Positions 1 to 10,494 of a DNA stretch of 63,676 bases are shown here, in pieces. This stretch comes from Syntrophobacter sp. SbD2. Lineage in GTDB: Bacteria > Desulfobacterota > Binatia > UBA9968. The notes under the pieces are model-generated. The model was not told the DNA's origin. It searched no databases and saw nothing but the letters and a program-made list of their open reading frames with translations. The stretch spans positions 1-63,676 of the forward strand of contig CAMDBU010000009.1 of assembly GCA_945889495.1 (NCBI GenBank), given 5' to 3'. The position numbers and the translations under genes are program-made. The number at the start of each line of letters is the position of its first letter. Positions within the stretch are counted from its first letter, which is position 1.

Positions 1-581
1 AAAATTCCTTCCTTCCCCAGCACATTCGCAAAAAACTCCCTTTCCAACTCCACTTATTGCCATTCTTCGTGCCCTCAAAGCCCGCTTAACCCCGTGCCGT
101 TACGGCGATGCAGAGACTGAGATTGGGGTTTCCGGTCAGGCACTATATAACAAATTTAGCCAGCGTTGTCATCATGATGGTCAAATTCTGACCGGGTGCT
201 GGAAACAATCCCGAGAATCGCGCCCGAACCTGCGTTCGCCGACCCGCCGAGCGGGCAGGCACCGCAACCAGAACCTGGCGACCCACTGTTATTCAGAATC
301 TGAATAACAGAAATTTTCACAACCTCTAGTGGACAGATAGTTGGCTAGCCGCTATGAATACAACTAAGAGATGAGTTTACCGGCGCGCGAATCGGAATGG
401 TCGGTCGAGCGCGCTTGGTAGCAACCAACATGAACGGAATTATTCCATTTGTCTTCGCGCGAGACCTCCCATCTCATCTTAAACCTATCGACGCGCTCTG
501 CGAGTTTTCCTCAGGAGCCTGCGCGCCGTCCGTCACCGACCGCCTGGCACGCGCGATGCCCTGGGAAGGTAGCCATTTCTC
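1..581. other. Non-coding flank upstream of the glycosyltransferase
   Basis: I find no convincing gene here. One plus-strand frame is open from the window edge to about base 309, but its translation is low in hydrophobic residues and matches nothing I recognise. A 62-codon frame at 397-585 overlaps the glycosyltransferase start and has the character of a chance ORF. The stretch holds a perfect 11-bp inverted repeat at 286-310, listed separately. A truncated gene entering from the left cannot be excluded. Confidence 0.5.
286..310. repeat. Perfect 11-bp inverted repeat
   Basis: The left arm ctgttattcag (286-296) and right arm ctgaataacag (300-310) are exact reverse complements separated by three bases. 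As RNA this would be a tight hairpin, but no clear T-run follows on either strand. It is therefore more likely a protein-binding palindrome or a structured leader than a classic terminator. It lies about 270 bases upstream of the glycosyltransferase. Confidence 0.6.
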
Positions 582-1490
582 ATGAAACCTGGCTCCCCTC
601 GTTTGTCGATCATCGTCCCGACAAAAAACCGCGTACGGAGACTTGGCGAGCTTTTGGAGAGCCTGCGTAAACTCGCGGATATCGCCAGGATTCGCCCGGA
701 AGTCGTTATTGCCGACAACGGTTCGGATGACGGCACCTATGATTTTGCCGCTAACGCCGCCAAGGATTTTCCGGTAACGCTTCTAGCTGTGAGAGTGGCT
801 CGGCCGGGAAAATCCGCGGCAATCAACGATGCCGTCAAGACGGCAAACGGTGATTGGCTAGCGTTTCTCGACGATGATGTGATCGTCGATAAGCATTGGC
901 TCACCGCCATCATCGATGCTTTACGAAGCGGCGATTTCGCCGCCAAACAGGGAGTCGTACGGCTGCAAGCTCCAGCGCGGGACGATCCGGAAATCATCAA
1001 ACTGGTGCAACGCTATCGCACGATTCCGAATCTCGAACATGCTCCGCACGTGAAACAGCTTCGTTCGCTAAACGGCTCCAATTTCTTCGTCTCGCGCAAC
1101 GCCTTCGAGAGGGTCGCGGGTTTTGACGAACGCCTCGGACCGGGCGCCTCGGGGACTTCGGAGGACTTCGACTTCGCGCGCCGGCTAACTCGCGCGGGTA
1201 TCACCATCGGCTACGCGCCTCAAGCGATCGTTTACCACTACGTTGACCGCGCGCGCTTGACCGAGGAATATTTCAAACGGACTCACTGGCAACAGGGGCG
1301 CAGCCGATTCCTGATTGGAAAGCATGGGACGGCAGCCATGCTCTTCAATCTCACCCGCGTCGCCGCCCAATATGCAATTTACACGCTGATCGACAACGAG
1401 CGGAAACGCTATCGCAGCAAAGGTCGCATCTACCACTACCTCGGCATGATCGAAGCACAACGCGGCAGATCGCCGATTGGCCGCAGTTGA
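582..1490 (+). CDS. Family 2 glycosyltransferase (GT-A fold)
   Basis: The 302-residue product opens with the GT2 signature SIIVPTKNR near residue 9 and carries an acidic metal and nucleotide-sugar motif LDDDVIVD near residue 95. A second acidic pair in SEDFDFARRL near residue 200 fits the catalytic-base region of inverting GT2 enzymes. It probably transfers a sugar from a nucleotide-activated donor at the cytoplasmic face of the inner membrane, as in polysaccharide or LPS synthesis. The acceptor cannot be inferred. A purine-rich GGGAAGG stretch lies a few bases before the ATG. No long hydrophobic segment is obvious, so it is soluble or peripherally bound. It converges on lptD with 26 bases between the stop codons. 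The family assignment is firm and the substrate is unknown. Confidence 0.88.
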   Translation: MKPGSPRLSIIVPTKNRVRRLGELLESLRKLADIARIRPEVVIADNGSDDGTYDFAANAAKDFPVTLLAVRVARPGKSAAINDAVKTANGDWLAFLDDDVIVDKHWLTAIIDALRSGDFAAKQGVVRLQAPARDDPEIIKLVQRYRTIPNLEHAPHVKQLRSLNGSNFFVSRNAFERVAGFDERLGPGASGTSEDFDFARRLTRAGITIGYAPQAIVYHYVDRARLTEEYFKRTHWQQGRSRFLIGKHGTAAMLFNLTRVAAQYAIYTLIDNERKRYRSKGRIYHYLGMIEAQRGRSPIGRS

Positions 1491-1516
1491 GCCGAGGCGC
1501 CGCGGGAGGGACAGGT

Positions 1517-3835
1517 TTACTTCAATGAGCTCTTGGAGTTGCCCAATCCGAGCAGAGTGAAATCGACGCTGAAGCTGGTTTTCGCCGGATTGACAACATG
1601 GGACACGACAAAAGCCATCGTCCAACACTCGCAAAAAGATAGAAACTTGTTGATCGCGCGAAAGCCGATGAACCGATTATCGTGAGCGTCATAGGTACTG
1701 CCAAAGTTAAATAGCAGATTGTCGGTGAGATGGTACAATACGCTATTGTTGATATTGCCCACCGTGTTTTTGCTACAACTGGGATCGAGCGGATTGGTCA
1801 CGCACAAATCAACAGCGGCATTGGCGGTGTCGGCGAGAAAACTATTGGGCCCGCGGCGCAGGAAGTGGTAACTCAAGCCGAACGTATTGGGCCGGTTGAA
1901 ATCGGCGTCAAGGGTGCGCCGGGAAAGAGGCCGTGGATCGGTGATCGCCACGCCGGCACGCGCCTGACTGAAGCGCCATGGACCGGGGTCCAAGCCGCCG
2001 TCCAAACTAAAATCTAGATACGGCGCCGGCGTCATATGCAATCGTAGGTCGAGATCGGACAAGCCATCGCGGCCTCGACGCGACTTGTCGATATCGTGGG
2101 ACAAGGCCATACGAAACGACGCCATTTCCCGCACATCGCCGGTTACCACCGGGCTCAGATACTCGGTGTTGCGGTCAATCTCTTGCTCCAGCAACGGACT
2201 GGCGGCCTTGCCCCAAAGGCGGTTGTTGAGCGCTAAGGTCAGCACGTTGCGGCGGTTGATCCGGTCGACCTTGTCCATGATCGGAATCTTTTTCTGGTTG
2301 ACCCCGGGAATGAATAGGTAATTCAACTCCGGCTCGAAGACATGCTTGACTTGTTTCAGCCCGAGCTGCTCGAAGGGGAAAACCCGGCTCAGCGCGGTAT
2401 TGAGATTGCCCCGAAGTTCGACCAACTCACGGGAGACATTATGCGCGGTCGAATTCACCGGCGTGCTGTATAGGTGATAAAATGTTTCGCGCGGCGCGAC
2501 GCTGACCGAGCCATTGACCACCGAGGCCAGGCGGAACGGCAGCACCACCTCCGGACGAAAATCGAAACGGACGCCATCGCCGCGCTCACGGCGAATGAAG
2601 TTAACCCCATCGGCCGACCAGCGCAGTTCCAAGGGCAATCCCGGGAACAGCCGCCGCCCCCAAAAACCGACCTGCGGTGTGCGTAGGAAAGCGGTCTTTT
2701 CGTCTTGGATAAAGTCTTGGTAAAAATTGAGCTCGCCGCGCAGGAAAGTATCGCCCCAGCTTTTGAACAAGCCCATGCGCGACTCACTGTATCGACTACG
2801 GCGCAGGCCGGCTTCCTGGGCCAACGGCAGATCGAACCGTTCCACCAGCTCGCGGGTAAAACGATCGTCGCTGTAGGCGGCGATATCACTGAAGGTTAGC
2901 CAATCCGAAGCTGTGGTATAACGATGACTACCGATAAGACTCCAACGGTTCTTAGGTATTTCGGAATCGGCAATAACCGGATCGATGCCCGGCGGGTTCA
3001 GGCTTTGGCGCAAGGATTCGTTGAAATAAGAAGCGTGCAGCTTGAAATCCGAGTGCTGATCCAACAGCGTGCGAAATTCACCGGTAGCGCCGACTCGGGA
3101 GCGGGTCTGAGCATCGATAGCGAAGGTAGCGTCAGTGCTCTTCGACAGAGCCCAAAAAAATGGCAATTGGAAGCGAAAACCTTCGATAGTGGAATGGCTA
3201 AATTTCGGGAATAGCAAACCGCTTTGGCGCTCGCTACGCAAGGGAAAGAACCCGTAGGGGATATACATCACAGGCACATCGAGGATGTAGAACCAGCCAT
3301 TCTTGATGGTGCCGGTGCCCTCCAGGGTCAGATCCATCTGCTCGGCGGAAAATTTCCACGACGGCGCGCCGCTGTCGCACAGACAGGTGGTAAAAAAGCC
3401 GTCGTCAATGTGGTAGCTCTGGCCACCGAACTTTTCTATGCGCCGCCCCGCGGCGCTGATATGGCCCTGCTCCAGAAATAGGGCGGCGTTGTGCAGCTCG
3501 CCGGTCTCGGTCTCCATGTTCATGCGCATGGAGTCGGCCGATTTTATTTTCCATTCCGGACCGTCGAGCATCACTCGGCCATTGGCTTCTACTTCCTGGG
3601 TGGCCCGGTTGAGGCGCAATTCGTTGGCCTTGAGCGTGGTCTCTTCGCGCTTGATCTCGACGTTGCCAGTGGCTTCGATTTGATTGCCACTGTCGCTCGA
3701 CGACAGCTTGTCGGCCTGCAGGCTGATCGCGGCGGCGGGATTCTTGGCCGCGCCCAGCGGCGCCTGGGCGGCCCAGGCGTTGGACGCAAGCGCCAACAGC
3801 GCACCGACGGCAAACGGTAATATTCGCAATATCAT
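1517..3835 (-). CDS. lptD: LPS-assembly protein LptD
   Basis: This 772-residue protein is the outer-membrane beta-barrel that, with the lipoprotein LptE, inserts LPS into the outer leaflet. Residues 1-22 are a signal peptide ending in the cleavage site AWA. An OstA/LptA-like periplasmic domain follows at roughly residues 38-150 (short repeats such as IEATGNVEI and VEANGRVMLDG). The remainder is the LptD barrel, rich in alternating aromatic strands, and it ends near the stop codon. Cysteines occur in the N-terminal part (TCLCDSG) and near the C-terminus, so inter-domain disulfides as in E. coli are possible. It is the last gene of the minus-strand trp-folC run, 23 bases after folC. The length fits the family. 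No LptE candidate is visible in the window. Confidence 0.93.
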   Translation of the reverse strand: MILRILPFAVGALLALASNAWAAQAPLGAAKNPAAAISLQADKLSSSDSGNQIEATGNVEIKREETTLKANELRLNRATQEVEANGRVMLDGPEWKIKSADSMRMNMETETGELHNAALFLEQGHISAAGRRIEKFGGQSYHIDDGFFTTCLCDSGAPSWKFSAEQMDLTLEGTGTIKNGWFYILDVPVMYIPYGFFPLRSERQSGLLFPKFSHSTIEGFRFQLPFFWALSKSTDATFAIDAQTRSRVGATGEFRTLLDQHSDFKLHASYFNESLRQSLNPPGIDPVIADSEIPKNRWSLIGSHRYTTASDWLTFSDIAAYSDDRFTRELVERFDLPLAQEAGLRRSRYSESRMGLFKSWGDTFLRGELNFYQDFIQDEKTAFLRTPQVGFWGRRLFPGLPLELRWSADGVNFIRRERGDGVRFDFRPEVVLPFRLASVVNGSVSVAPRETFYHLYSTPVNSTAHNVSRELVELRGNLNTALSRVFPFEQLGLKQVKHVFEPELNYLFIPGVNQKKIPIMDKVDRINRRNVLTLALNNRLWGKAASPLLEQEIDRNTEYLSPVVTGDVREMASFRMALSHDIDKSRRGRDGLSDLDLRLHMTPAPYLDFSLDGGLDPGPWRFSQARAGVAITDPRPLSRRTLDADFNRPNTFGLSYHFLRRGPNSFLADTANAAVDLCVTNPLDPSCSKNTVGNINNSVLYHLTDNLLFNFGSTYDAHDNRFIGFRAINKFLSFCECWTMAFVVSHVVNPAKTSFSVDFTLLGLGNSKSSLK

Positions 3836-3858
3836 GAAATTTTATGCCTACAGGCCTG

Positions 3859-5148
3859 TCAGAGAGCTGATCTCCCGCGCACGGCAGCGACTTCTAGTAA
3901 CAGCGGCCGGATTTCGCCGAGCAGATAAAGCGAACCGGCAACGACGATGACATCGTCGCCAGCCGATTGATCGATCAGCGCGCGCAAAGCCTGACGCGAA
4001 TCGGCGTCGGCGCGGCTGGTTAGCCCAACGCCGCAGGCTCTGGCCAACTCGTCAGGATCGGCGCTGCGCTCCATGGCGACTCTGGTAAATACCACTTCGG
4101 AAACCACTGGGATCAACCGCTCCAACATCAACCGCCAATCTTTATCCGCCATGGCGGCAAACAGCAGCTTGATCTTGCGCCCATGATAGACCCGCAACGC
4201 ATCGACTAATGCCGTGACACCTTCGCCATTATGGGCGCCGTCGAGAATCACTGTCGGCCGCTCCAGCATGACTTCGAACCGCCCTGGCCATTGGACCGTC
4301 GCCAAGCCCTGGCGTAGCGCTTCGCCGCTGACCGGGAAGGGTCGTTGAATTATCTCCAAAGCGGCCAGCGCCACCGCGGCGTTAAACTTTTGATGGCCAC
4401 CGCGCAAACCAATCGCGAGATTGGAATAATTTTGTTTTACACCTGTATAGTCGAAAAACTCTTCATTTTTCAAGGAAAAATTGAAATCTTCGGCAAAGAA
4501 TGACGCCGGCGAACCGAGCCTTGCGGCGGTGCGGCGGAACAACTCCCGCACCTCCGTGCTGACCGCGCCACAAACCAGCGGAACACCAGCCTTGATGATG
4601 CCAGCTTTCTCGCCGGCGATGGACAATAGATCGCTGCCCAAGAAGGCTTCGTGGTCTTTCGAAATCGTCGTGATCACCGCCACCAGCGGCGTGATCACGT
4701 TGGTGGCGTCGTAGCGGCCACCGAGACCGACCTCGATCACCGCGACATCGATGGCCTGGCGCGCGAAGTAGATAAACCCCATCACCGTCACCACTTCGAA
4801 ATAGGTCAAAGCGATGCCTGAAGCCGCGCTGCGCTGCCAGATCTCATCGGCGATGGCGACCACCTCGGCCTCGCTGATTTCCTGATCGCCAATTTTAATC
4901 CGTTCGGTGAACGACACCAGATGGGGCGAGGTATACAAGGCGCTGCGGTAACCGGCCAGGGTGAGAATCCGGTGCAGCATCGCCGAAGTCGAGCCTTTGC
5001 CGTTGGTGCCGGCGACGTGAATCGACGGGAACTTTTTTTCCGGATGGCCGAACAGTTCCAAGGCGCCGGCGACTCGGTCGAGGCGCAGATCGATGGCGCC
5101 GCCATGGAGTCTGTAAATCCGCTCAAGAGTTTCAGAATAGCTGGCCAT
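3859..5148 (-). CDS. folC: Folylpolyglutamate synthase / dihydrofolate synthase
   Basis: The 429-residue product has the Mur-ligase-type P-loop AGTNGKGS at residues 46-53, a C-terminal ligase domain with LDGAHNGEG, and the usual FolC length. It adds glutamate to dihydropteroate (forming dihydrofolate) and glutamyl residues to reduced folates, using ATP in the cytoplasm. It lies 53 bases downstream of trpA and 23 bases upstream of lptD, on one strand with short gaps, so co-transcription is likely. In many proteobacteria accD separates trpA or truA from folC, but here it is absent. Whether the enzyme is bifunctional cannot be read from the motifs alone. Confidence 0.94.
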   Translation of the reverse strand: MASYSETLERIYRLHGGAIDLRLDRVAGALELFGHPEKKFPSIHVAGTNGKGSTSAMLHRILTLAGYRSALYTSPHLVSFTERIKIGDQEISEAEVVAIADEIWQRSAASGIALTYFEVVTVMGFIYFARQAIDVAVIEVGLGGRYDATNVITPLVAVITTISKDHEAFLGSDLLSIAGEKAGIIKAGVPLVCGAVSTEVRELFRRTAARLGSPASFFAEDFNFSLKNEEFFDYTGVKQNYSNLAIGLRGGHQKFNAAVALAALEIIQRPFPVSGEALRQGLATVQWPGRFEVMLERPTVILDGAHNGEGVTALVDALRVYHGRKIKLLFAAMADKDWRLMLERLIPVVSEVVFTRVAMERSADPDELARACGVGLTSRADADSRQALRALIDQSAGDDVIVVAGSLYLLGEIRPLLLEVAAVRGRSAL

Positions 5149-5201
5149 GGTCAGTCATGCTCGGCAACCATCGGCAGATTCCGCGCAGTCGTTGACGGCA
5201 G

Positions 5202-6014
5202 TTAAGTCTTCTTGCGTGCCGCCGTCATCGCCCGCTTGAGCTGGGCGACAAAATCCCCCGCCTGCTTAACCTTATCGGCTTTGCTTTTAGCCTGCTCGAT
5301 GCGTTGCACCAGCGCGCTGCCGACCACCGCGGCATCGGCGAATTCGGCGATCCAGGCCGCTTGCTTGGGGGTCGAAATGCCGAAGCCAACGCCCACCGGC
5401 AGTTTAGTCGCCCGGCGCACCTGGGCCACCTGGCGACGCAGATCGACGTCGAAAGTCTGGCGCGCGCCAGTGACCCCGGTCACCGAGACGTAATAAATAA
5501 AGCCGCGGCCATGGCGCGCCACCAAACTGCGGCGATCGGCGCCGCTGGTCGGCGACAGGAGAAAAATCACGTCGAGATCGCGCCGGTCGGTGCAGGACTT
5601 TAACTCGCCGCTCTCCTCCGGCGGCAGATCGACACACAGCACGCCATCGGCGCCAGCCTGTGCGGCCTCGCTGGCGAACTTGTCGAGGCCGAAACGAAAA
5701 AACGGATTGTAGTAACCGAAAAGAATGATCGGCAGCTCCGAGGCTTTGCGAAATTCGCGCACCAGCTGGAAAATCGCCGGCAAGGAAATAGGATTTTTTA
5801 ATGCCCGTTCGGACGAACGCTGAATCGTCGGCCCATCCGCCGACGGATCGGAAAATGGAATGCCCAACTCGATGGCATCGGCGCCCCCCGCTTCCAGGGC
5901 GCGCATGATCTTCAGCGTGGTCGGCAGGTCCGGATCGCCGGCGGTGATAAACGGAATCAGCGCCGCTTGGCCGCGCCGCTTCATCTCAATGAACTTTTTT
6001 TCAATACGGCTCAT
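5202..6014 (-). CDS. trpA: Tryptophan synthase alpha subunit
   Basis: The 270-residue TIM-barrel protein cleaves indole-3-glycerol phosphate to indole and glyceraldehyde 3-phosphate, and indole is channelled to TrpB. The catalytic acids appear in ELGIPFSDPSADGP as E49 and D60, the same positions as in E. coli. The phosphate-binding GVGFGIS segment lies near residue 205. The gene follows trpB by 39 bases. Length and motifs are normal. Confidence 0.97.
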   Translation of the reverse strand: MSRIEKKFIEMKRRGQAALIPFITAGDPDLPTTLKIMRALEAGGADAIELGIPFSDPSADGPTIQRSSERALKNPISLPAIFQLVREFRKASELPIILFGYYNPFFRFGLDKFASEAAQAGADGVLCVDLPPEESGELKSCTDRRDLDVIFLLSPTSGADRRSLVARHGRGFIYYVSVTGVTGARQTFDVDLRRQVAQVRRATKLPVGVGFGISTPKQAAWIAEFADAAVVGSALVQRIEQAKSKADKVKQAGDFVAQLKRAMTAARKKT

Positions 6015-6053
6015 AAATAAATTTAAACCACCGGTCGAAGCAGTAAAGGCTTT

Positions 6054-7274
<1,221 letters not shown>

Positions 7275-7857
7275 GATCCTTAATACCTGGGCGCGCTTCC
7301 ACGCCGCTGCACACATCGACTCCAAACGGTTGAATCTTGCGAATCGCCTCGACTACGTTGTCCACCCGCAGGCCGCCGGACAGCAGAACCTTACTTGAGT
7401 CTATGCCGTCGAGCCATTCCCAGGGAAACATTTTCCCCGAACCGCCGTAACCGGCGGAAAAGGAATCGAGCAAATAATAGTCCGCCGGAAAATCCTTCAA
7501 GCCATTTAGCGACGCCCGCTCCTTGACGCGAAACGCCTTGATGACTTTTAGATCCCAGCCCTGGCAGTAACCGCCGTCTTCCTCGCCGTGAAACTGCAAG
7601 CCGCCATAGCCCTGGCGTCCATCCGCCAAACGGCCCGCCGCCAGCACTTCGTTGACCCGCGCTTTGGGCTCATTGACGAACAGTGCGACGTTGAAGCTGG
7701 CGCGCGGCAACTGGGCGATGATCTCCCGCGCCTTTTCCGGCGCGATGCAGCGTGGACTCGGCGGATAGAAGTTGAAGCCCAAAATATCCGCGCCGAATTC
7801 CAGCGACTTCTCAGCATCGGCAAGACTGGTAATGCCGCAGACTTTGATCTTCACCAT

Positions 7858-8009
7858 GTCGTCGCTCGTGCTCGTGACTCGTGATCGTGGCTCGTGATCG
7901 TGGCTCGTGATCGTGGCTCGGAAATCGTTCTCAGGCTTCCTGACGAAAACGAGCCACGAGCGACGAGCACGAGCGACGACCTATGAGCACGAACCACGAA
8001 CACGAGTCA
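7858..8009. repeat. Low-complexity CTCGTG/CACGAG repeat block between trpC and trpF
   Basis: The 152 bases are built almost entirely from variants of ctcgtg on the left and its reverse complement cacgag on the right. Three perfect tandem copies of the 13-mer ctcgtgatcgtgg occupy 7878-7916. After a short unique stretch (about 7921-7948) the right half (gagccacgagcgacgagc and similar) mirrors the left half imperfectly, so a transcript could fold into a long hairpin. The block supplies the trpC stop codon at its right edge and runs up to the trpF start codon at its left edge. Confidence 0.85.
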
Positions 8010-8783
8010 CGACAATAGTTCCCGCAATTTCTCCCCCGGCGCCGGCGCGCGCATCAGCGACTCGCCGATCAAGAACGCATGGATGCCGAGTTTTTCCACC
8101 CGGCGAATTTGCTCGAGGCTGTCGATGCCGCTCTCGCACACCGCCGGCATGCTCGCCGGCACCAGCGGCGCCAATTTTTCCGTGGTCGCTAGGCTGACGG
8201 CGAAGGTTTTCAAATCGCGGTTGTTGATGCCGATCAACTCGGCGCCGGCTTTGAGCGCAGCCTCCAACTCAATTTCGCAGTGAACTTCAACCAACGAATC
8301 CATTTTTAGTTCGCTCGCCTGCTGGCGCAGTTCGGCCATCAGCCCGCCATCGAGCATGGCGGCGATGAACAGCACAGCGTCGGCGCCAAAACTTTTCGCC
8401 TCGACGACCTGGTAGGGATCGAGCATGAAATCCTTGCGTAACAGCGGCACGGCGACGTTCTCGTGAATCTGTTCGAGGTAAGCGAGATCGCCCTGAAAAA
8501 ATTTCGCCTCGGTCAGCACCGAGATCGCGCTGGCGCCATGGCTGGCGTAGTCCTTGGCGATCGCCACCGGATCGAAGTCGGCGCGGATCAGCCCCTTGGA
8601 CGGCGAGGCTTTTTTAACCTCGGCGACGATATGGCGGCCGGCGCTGAACAAGGCCTTGGCGAAACCGCGGGTCGGGGCTGTGAACAGTGCGCGCTCGCGT
8701 AGCGCCGTAAGCGGCAGCTCGCGCCGGCGTAGAGCAACGACTTCGCGCGTATGCGCTGCAATAGTGGCCAGGATTTCAGCCAT
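8007..8783 (-). CDS. trpC: Indole-3-glycerol phosphate synthase
   Basis: The 258-residue TIM barrel closes the indole ring, converting the TrpF product to indole-3-glycerol phosphate with loss of CO2. Family motifs are EVKKASPSKG at residues 55-64, the LLRKDFMLDPYQ segment with K117, and INNRDLKTF near residue 200. It starts eight bases after the trpD stop. Its last serine codon and its TGA lie in the repeat block that follows, so the end of the gene may have been reset when the repeat arose. It is a stand-alone TrpC, not fused to TrpF. Confidence 0.96.
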   Translation of the reverse strand: MAEILATIAAHTREVVALRRRELPLTALRERALFTAPTRGFAKALFSAGRHIVAEVKKASPSKGLIRADFDPVAIAKDYASHGASAISVLTEAKFFQGDLAYLEQIHENVAVPLLRKDFMLDPYQVVEAKSFGADAVLFIAAMLDGGLMAELRQQASELKMDSLVEVHCEIELEAALKAGAELIGINNRDLKTFAVSLATTEKLAPLVPASMPAVCESGIDSLEQIRRVEKLGIHAFLIGESLMRAPAPGEKLRELLS

Positions 8784-8791
8784 GGAATTGA

Positions 8792-9808
8792 CTAGGCGGC
8801 GTTGGTCAGCTCGACCAACTGCTGGAGTTTTTGCCGCGCCTTGCCGCCGTCGATAGATTCCGCGGCGAGCTTGATGCCGTCGGCGAGAGTCGCGGCGCTG
8901 CCGCTGACGTAGAGCGCCGCGCCGCTATTGAGCAGCACGACATCGCGCGCCGCACCGGCCTTGCCGTCGAGCACGCTGCGGACGATTGCAGCGCTGTCGT
9001 CGGCGCTGCCGCCATGGAGATCGGCCAGAGTGCAACTTTTGAGCCCCAATTGCTCGGGTTCGATCTGGTATTCTTTGACCGAACCGTCGCGCAGCTCAGC
9101 CACTTTGGTCGGGCCACACAGGGAGATTTCATCCAGCCCTTCGAGGCCATGAACCACCATCGCCCGCGCGCTGCCGAGATTTTTCAAAACGTTGGCGACC
9201 AGGCCGACCAACTCACCGCTGTAGATGCCGATCAGCTGGTGGCTCGCCATGGCCGGGTTGGTCAGTGGTCCGAGTAAATTGAAGATGGTGCGGATGCCGA
9301 TATCGCGGCGCGGCTGAACCGCGTACTTCATCGCTTCATGAAGCAGCGGCGCGAACAAAAAGCCGATACCGATCTTGGCAATGCACTGCTCGACCCGCTC
9401 CTTAGGCGCGTCGACTTTGACCCCCAAGGCGCCCAGGACATCAGCGCTGCCCGACTGGCTCGACACCGAACGGTTGCCATGCTTGGCGACGTAGACACCG
9501 GCGCCGGCGACGACGAACGCCGAGGTGGTGGAAATATTGAAGGTGCCCTTTTGATCGCCGCCGGTGCCGCAGGTATCGAGCACGGTCTTGCCACCGACAT
9601 CGACCCGGTGCGCCTTCTCGCGCATCACCCGCGCCGCGCCAGTGATCTCGTCGACGGTTTCGCCCTTCATGCGCAGGGCGGTGAGAAACGACGCCACCTG
9701 CAGCGGCGTCGCCTCGCCGGTCATGATTTGATTCATGACATCGACGGTCTGCGCTTCCGTCAGGTTGATCCGGTTGACTAATTTATCGATGGCTTCGCGG
9801 ATGTTCAT
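8792..9808 (-). CDS. trpD: Anthranilate phosphoribosyltransferase
   Basis: The 338-residue enzyme transfers phosphoribose from PRPP to anthranilate. The PRPP-binding loop DTCGTGGD lies at residues 78-85 and KHGNRSVSSQSGSAD at 109-123, both family hallmarks. It is the first trp gene of this run. trpE and trpG do not occur in the window, so anthranilate must be made from a locus elsewhere. It begins 18 bases after the SPOR gene, which suggests read-through from argS. Confidence 0.97.
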   Translation of the reverse strand: MNIREAIDKLVNRINLTEAQTVDVMNQIMTGEATPLQVASFLTALRMKGETVDEITGAARVMREKAHRVDVGGKTVLDTCGTGGDQKGTFNISTTSAFVVAGAGVYVAKHGNRSVSSQSGSADVLGALGVKVDAPKERVEQCIAKIGIGFLFAPLLHEAMKYAVQPRRDIGIRTIFNLLGPLTNPAMASHQLIGIYSGELVGLVANVLKNLGSARAMVVHGLEGLDEISLCGPTKVAELRDGSVKEYQIEPEQLGLKSCTLADLHGGSADDSAAIVRSVLDGKAGAARDVVLLNSGAALYVSGSAATLADGIKLAAESIDGGKARQKLQQLVELTNAA

Positions 9809-9826
9809 GACTTCTGGTCGCCCTGG

Positions 9827-10489
9827 TCACTTGGACGCGGCGAACGCTTTCGCATAGTTTTCTTTACCCTTGAGCGAGTTCACCACTTTGTCGGCTTCCT
9901 CGCGCGCGGTGTACTTGCCGACGCTAACCAGGTACCAGGGTTTGCCGCGCAGTTCAACCTCGGTGACATAGGCGTTGTAGCCTTTATTTTTCAGTCGATC
10001 AACCAACCGTTTGGCTGACTTTTCGTCGGGAAATGAGTCCACTTGGGCGCGCCAGACTTTGTTCTCGGCGCTGTCGGTGGCGTCATTCTGGGCGGTGTCA
10101 ACCGCCGCTTTGGCGGTCTCGGTTTTGTTTTCCGCGGGCTTGGGTTCGGCTTTAGGTTTCGCTTCCTTTTCCGCGGCACGGGCGGGCTTTTCGGCCGCTT
10201 TTTCTCGAACCGGCTCCTCGGCCGGCGCCTGGCTTCGCGACTTCGCTAGAGTATCGTAGAAAGTGATTTCATCGCTCTTCGCCGCCGCCCCGCCCGCCAC
10301 CGGCTTTACCGGCATGCGCACCAGCGGTTCGTCCTTTTTCAGGATCTTGCGCTCTTCGATGACCTTGCCGACCATCATGCCGATGAGAAAAATCACCACC
10401 GAAGCCAAGGTGAAAGTGCCGCCCAGAACGATCATCTGGCCGCGGCTCAAATAATACCGGCTATCCTTGCCTCTACGATTCTCCGCCAT
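9827..10489 (-). CDS. SPOR-domain membrane protein
   Basis: The 220-residue protein has a short basic cytoplasmic N-terminus and one transmembrane helix at about residues 19-44. A charged Lys/Glu/Ala/Pro-rich linker follows, then a C-terminal SPOR domain from about residue 145 (starting VWRAQVDSF). SPOR domains bind denuded glycan strands of septal peptidoglycan, so a periplasmic role at the division site is likely. It starts five bases after the argS stop. I recall such argS-SPOR pairs from delta-type proteobacteria. It is not FtsN by any signature I can see, so no symbol is given. Confidence 0.85.
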   Translation of the reverse strand: MAENRRGKDSRYYLSRGQMIVLGGTFTLASVVIFLIGMMVGKVIEERKILKKDEPLVRMPVKPVAGGAAAKSDEITFYDTLAKSRSQAPAEEPVREKAAEKPARAAEKEAKPKAEPKPAENKTETAKAAVDTAQNDATDSAENKVWRAQVDSFPDEKSAKRLVDRLKNKGYNAYVTEVELRGKPWYLVSVGKYTAREEADKVVNSLKGKENYAKAFAASK

Positions 10490-10494
10490 GTCGA

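Noticed and set aside
397-585. 62-codon plus-strand frame before the glycosyltransferase
   Set aside because: It has no ribosome-binding site, overlaps the next start codon and shows no known pattern.
7878-7916. Three 13-bp tandem copies as a CRISPR array
   Set aside because: The units are contiguous with no unique spacers, and no cas gene is present.
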